The notes under the pieces are model-generated. The model made no database searches, was not told the DNA's origin, and saw nothing but the letters and a program-made list of their open reading frames with translations. 64,000 nucleotides of DNA, from positions 13,570,995 to 13,634,994 of the forward strand of contig NC_067132.1 in NCBI RefSeq assembly GCF_021347895.1, given 5' to 3'. Shown one piece after another: positions 60,915 through 64,000 of this stretch. The translations under genes and the position numbers were made by a program. Position 1 is the stretch's first letter; every line of letters begins with the position of its first letter. Source of the stretch: Acanthochromis polyacanthus (taxonomy: Eukaryota > Chordata > Actinopteri > Pomacentridae).

Positions 60915-63797
60915 TTGCTCTGTATGTGAGAAAAAGAGTGAAACGTCTATGCTCTCACTATTGTGTGCTCTCATCTACGTTAGCCAAGCAGCAAATATTA
61001 TCTTCATTTTCCGCCTCACATCCAGGTTCGCCAGTCAGCTTCAGTGATGTTGAGAATGAGAGTGAAGAAACACTAGAATAAGAAGATCAACCCTAATGAC
61101 AGAGAGAGGTTTGCATTGTACCTTTAAAGAATAATTATCCACTGTTATAGCACTGCATCCAGTTGGTAAGTTTGAAATGAAGTTGATTGTGCTGTAATTA
61201 AGATGTTGGCCTTTCTTATACAGCTTAAAGACAGTGGTGTTGCAGGCCTTCATGCAGGAAACACAGTAAGCAATTAGTTGTAAATGGCTGTGTGCAGTTA
61301 TGGTTAAACATGAGACACCAGATCGCTGGCCTGCACTGCTGCAGCTTCTCAATGAGTCCACCAAGAGCAGCAACCCTCAAGACAGACAGGTACCCAAGTC
61401 ATAGAACAGCTAGAAATGTAGATAAGATTAACTTACTCCTGGGTCATTCCATATCACATAGACAAAAGATGGTTGCACCATCATCTCAGCTTGTCTTCAT
61501 TTTTTGTTATTCTGCAGAAGGGTAAAAATGATTGAGAAACCCAAAGTTACAGCCTCATTGGCCCACTGGTTTTCATTTTACAGCCTGTTGAAGGAGGGGA
61601 ATCCTTAATTTTTAAACTCCGTCTGTCGTTTTTTGATGATTTCAAACCCTAATAACTCAGGAAGTTCTCAATATATCTTCTTCAAATTTTCAAGTTCTTT
61701 TAAATGTATATAGATGCATAAAATAAAGTGGTCAGACAAGTGTTATGATGAAAATCTGTTGAGGCACAACCATTTAAAAGGTGCATAATATTACAATAAG
61801 CTCCAAAATGAAATGCATTTATTAGGTACTTAACATTACTCTGCTGGGTCAGGATAGGTCAGATTCTGTTGTCTGGGTCATAAGCAATTTTTTGATACAT
61901 TTATGGGACACTAAATATGCCTAGGGAGGGCTAGGAAAGCTGTCAATCACAGGTCGTTTGCCAAAATTCACCATATTTAGGCTGAAATGACTCCATGTGG
62001 ACAAGGTGGCACATTTTTGAAATTTTGTAGGTTTGAAGATACACATGAAACCTTGTAGAAAAACTTAAAATGAATTTTGGTTCTTGCTGTATTCATTCTC
62101 CACAGCTTATACCATTAAGGACGTTTTTCTCTTTCAGGTGGTCCTGGAAACATAGTGAACAAATCATATCTGTACTTATGTTTTAGTTAGTGAACCAGGT
62201 GACACTACAGAATCCACAGCTGAGTCAGAAGACATATCCCCTGGGCTGTACGTAGCATGTCTATATGATGGCCAGTGGTGGCTTGGCAATGTCAAGTCAC
62301 ATTCCTCAGAGCATGATGATTTTGAAGTACAATTTATGGACCAGCCAAGTCCTTTTACTGGCCAAACATATGAATGAGTGCTGGGTGCCCAAAGAACATA
62401 TCCTGTGTGTTGTCCCAGTGCCTGATGCAGTTGGTTTAGGGAGGCGTTATAGGTTTCCTGATGCAAGCATTTTGAAGAGAGTTGAGGACTCGTGGAGATC
62501 AAAGTCAAAAAATGTTGTCTAAATAACTTCCATGTCTCTAATATGTTTAATTTAGTGACATTTGATTGTCTAGTTTGTGTTTAGGTTGTAATTTGTAAGA
62601 AACCACCAGCTCGTCAAAAACGTCTACCCCTGTACACTTTGTGCCTCATTTTCAAGATGTTGACAAGCAGAACCAAAGTTTTTTTGTAGTTTTTTAAAAG
62701 TTAAAATAAAGATTAAAAATTTTGCTAAGTATGAAACTTGTACAACCTTGTCCACAATCTGAAATTTTAGTTCAAAAAGATGCGTTCTATCATCCCAAGT
62801 CTGATCGTTGCTCTGAAACACCTCATCCAGGCTCATCAGGTAAATTCTGAGATTTAAAAATGTTTCAGAAGTACTGATGTTACTGTTCCCAGTCAAATGT
62901 AAAAGTATCGATAAACTAGACTTTCTAGATTGTTGTGTTTATCCGTGTCTGCACAGAACCAAGCCAGTGAGGCCATGGAGGTGTTTGATGAGCTCATGGA
63001 GAGTGAAGTATCCATCATCGTCCCTCATGTCACTGACATCGTCACATTCTTCTTGGAGGTAGGATTTGAATTTTGCTTTTCCCTGCCAGCTTTTTCTCCT
63101 GAATTTCATTTTAATTTCTGAACTGACAAATGCCATGTAATATGGGATGTTTGTGATTTGAATGCTCATAGAGTTTCACATCTATGTTTAAAAACCATAT
63201 GTTTGTGTTACGTGGGCAGTGACACCACGTTGATTGATTCCCTGCGAGTGAAAGCTCTCTCTTGCATCGCCTTCCTCATCAAGTTGAAGAGCAAGGTAGT
63301 GTCACCCAGCTGCACATATAGATACATGATCGATAGCTCTTTTTCAATTTGTAATAAATAACAAAGCCCAAAAGCAAGACAAAAGGGATTTAAAGTTTCT
63401 ACAGTCCTGAAACATTTCAGTTTTTATGGATCTGAGGAGATAGTGGACAACTGTTTCTTTTTCTTTCTTGATCGTGTTGGTCTTTTAAATGAGGTAAATA
63501 TTTACACACAAACAGTTGTAGTGGATTTAATGCAATTAATTACACATTTTAGCTATATTTTAACTTTCCTGAGCTGTCTATAATTCTGAGGTAATGTTTT
63601 CATCTGAATTTGAGGACAGTTGCTCCATTATATACAGCATCAAGCAGCTTGACCAGAAAGAAAGTGCTTGGGTCAGTAGCACTTTCTTAACGAAGTTTTG
63701 GTTAAAAATGTTTCCCTACTTTACAGACGGTGATAAAGCAGAAGCTGCTGAACCCCATCCTGCAGGCCGTTTTCCCTGTACTGACAGCAGCTCCCCC
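60915..63797 (+). pseudogene. partial duplicated ipo4 (exons 3-10), broken
   Basis: Matches 31273-31886 and 32405-33424 of ipo4 including introns. Exon 3 (61026-61108) has a Trp codon changed to TAG (61074-61076) plus a 3-base insertion; exon 4 at 61224-61265; exon 5 has lost its acceptor and first ~32 bases (remaining to 61389); exon 6 is missing, replaced by foreign DNA (61437-62775); exon 7 (to 62839) has lost its acceptor; exon 8 (62957-63058) is intact; exon 9 (63212-63295) has an AC instead of AG acceptor; exon 10 starts at 63727 and is cut at about 63797. Exons 1-2 and 11-30 are absent. No functional importin can be made. Confidence 0.93.
61437..62775 (+). mobile_element. foreign insert in the ipo4 pseudogene with a transposon-type coding fragment
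   Basis: Replaces ipo4 intron 5, exon 6 and intron 6. Plus strand about 62186-62520 reads EPGDTTESTAESEDISPGLY, VACLYDGQWWLGNVKSHSSE, then after a frameshift near 62375 CWVPKEHILCVVPVPDAVGL. This Tudor-like block recurs at the ends of uncharacterised fish mobile-element proteins. The family is unknown to me. Confidence 0.45.
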
Positions 63798-64000
63798 GTG
63801 GAATAGAAATTAAATTTTAACCTTCAAGCTTCCTTCAACACCCCACCTCTTCCACCCTAAACAATAGACTGGACACATTGACACAGATTGCTTATTTTCC
63901 TTCCATTTGCAAACCTTTTCACAAAGATAGGAACAGATTAGCTCGGGCATTACCATCTGAGAGTTGTTTGTGTTCGACCTTCTGCTCTGCATTTTCATGT
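63798..64000. other. sequence beyond the ipo4 pseudogene breakpoint, unrecognised
   Basis: No match elsewhere in the window. A short minus-strand open frame (63810-63998) has no recognisable domain. Confidence 0.4.

Overview
The window reads as nuclear DNA of a teleost fish. Genes are split by GT-AG introns, the proteins are vertebrate, and the intergenic DNA is full of fish-type mobile elements: Tc1/mariner, hAT, piggyBac-like and L1 elements, L2-like tails and tRNA-derived SINEs. All calls come from reading the sequence; no database was searched.

Layout. (1) 1-2,340, minus strand: first three coding exons of fen1, running off the left edge, with a CpG-rich promoter carrying an E2F-type site. 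(2) 6,594-14,352, plus strand: complete tm9sf1, 8 coding exons, 594 aa. Upstream and in its introns lie LINE tails, a fold-back MITE and a 1.2-kb repeat with internal tandem units. (3) 16,084-17,911, minus: a complete nanog homeobox gene (nanog copy 1, 4 exons, 424 aa). (4) 18,100-29,260: a mobile-element block with three L1 pieces and one apparently intact Tc1-like transposon (25,736-27,370) with a DD34E transposase and ~213-bp inverted repeats. (5) 29,696-45,375, plus: complete ipo4 (importin-4), 30 coding exons, 1,084 aa, every exon phase checked by hand. One intron holds an opposite-strand gene fragment (43,229-43,950). (6) 46,270-49,350, minus: 3' end of a conserved gene I could not name, its introns filled by MITEs. 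(7) 49,350-55,500: repeats. (8) 56,503-60,210, minus: a second complete nanog (copy 2, 419 aa). (9) 60,915-63,797, plus: a broken, partial copy of ipo4 exons 3-10.

How it fits together. tm9sf1 and ipo4 are also neighbours in human (14q12), so this is an old gene pair with nanog lying between them here. The nanog-ipo4 stretch was then duplicated within the window: 14.7-17.4 kb matches 55.5-57.8 kb, and 31.27-33.42 kb matches 60.9-63.8 kb, introns included, at roughly 98-99% by eye. ipo4 survives in one copy only. Both nanog copies are open from start codon to stop codon with canonical splice sites.

The most interesting observation is that nanog copy 2 is a mosaic. Its exons 2-4 and 3' flank are ~1% different from copy 1, whereas exon 1 and promoter are ~5-10% different, with mainly amino-acid-changing substitutions. 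Its 2-kb first intron contains an older, diverged piece of nanog 3' flank and a terminal-inverted-repeat element carrying the start of an 18S rRNA gene, itself split by a hAT MITE with a perfect 8-bp target duplication. This suggests an older nanog duplication followed by a recent second event or by gene conversion.
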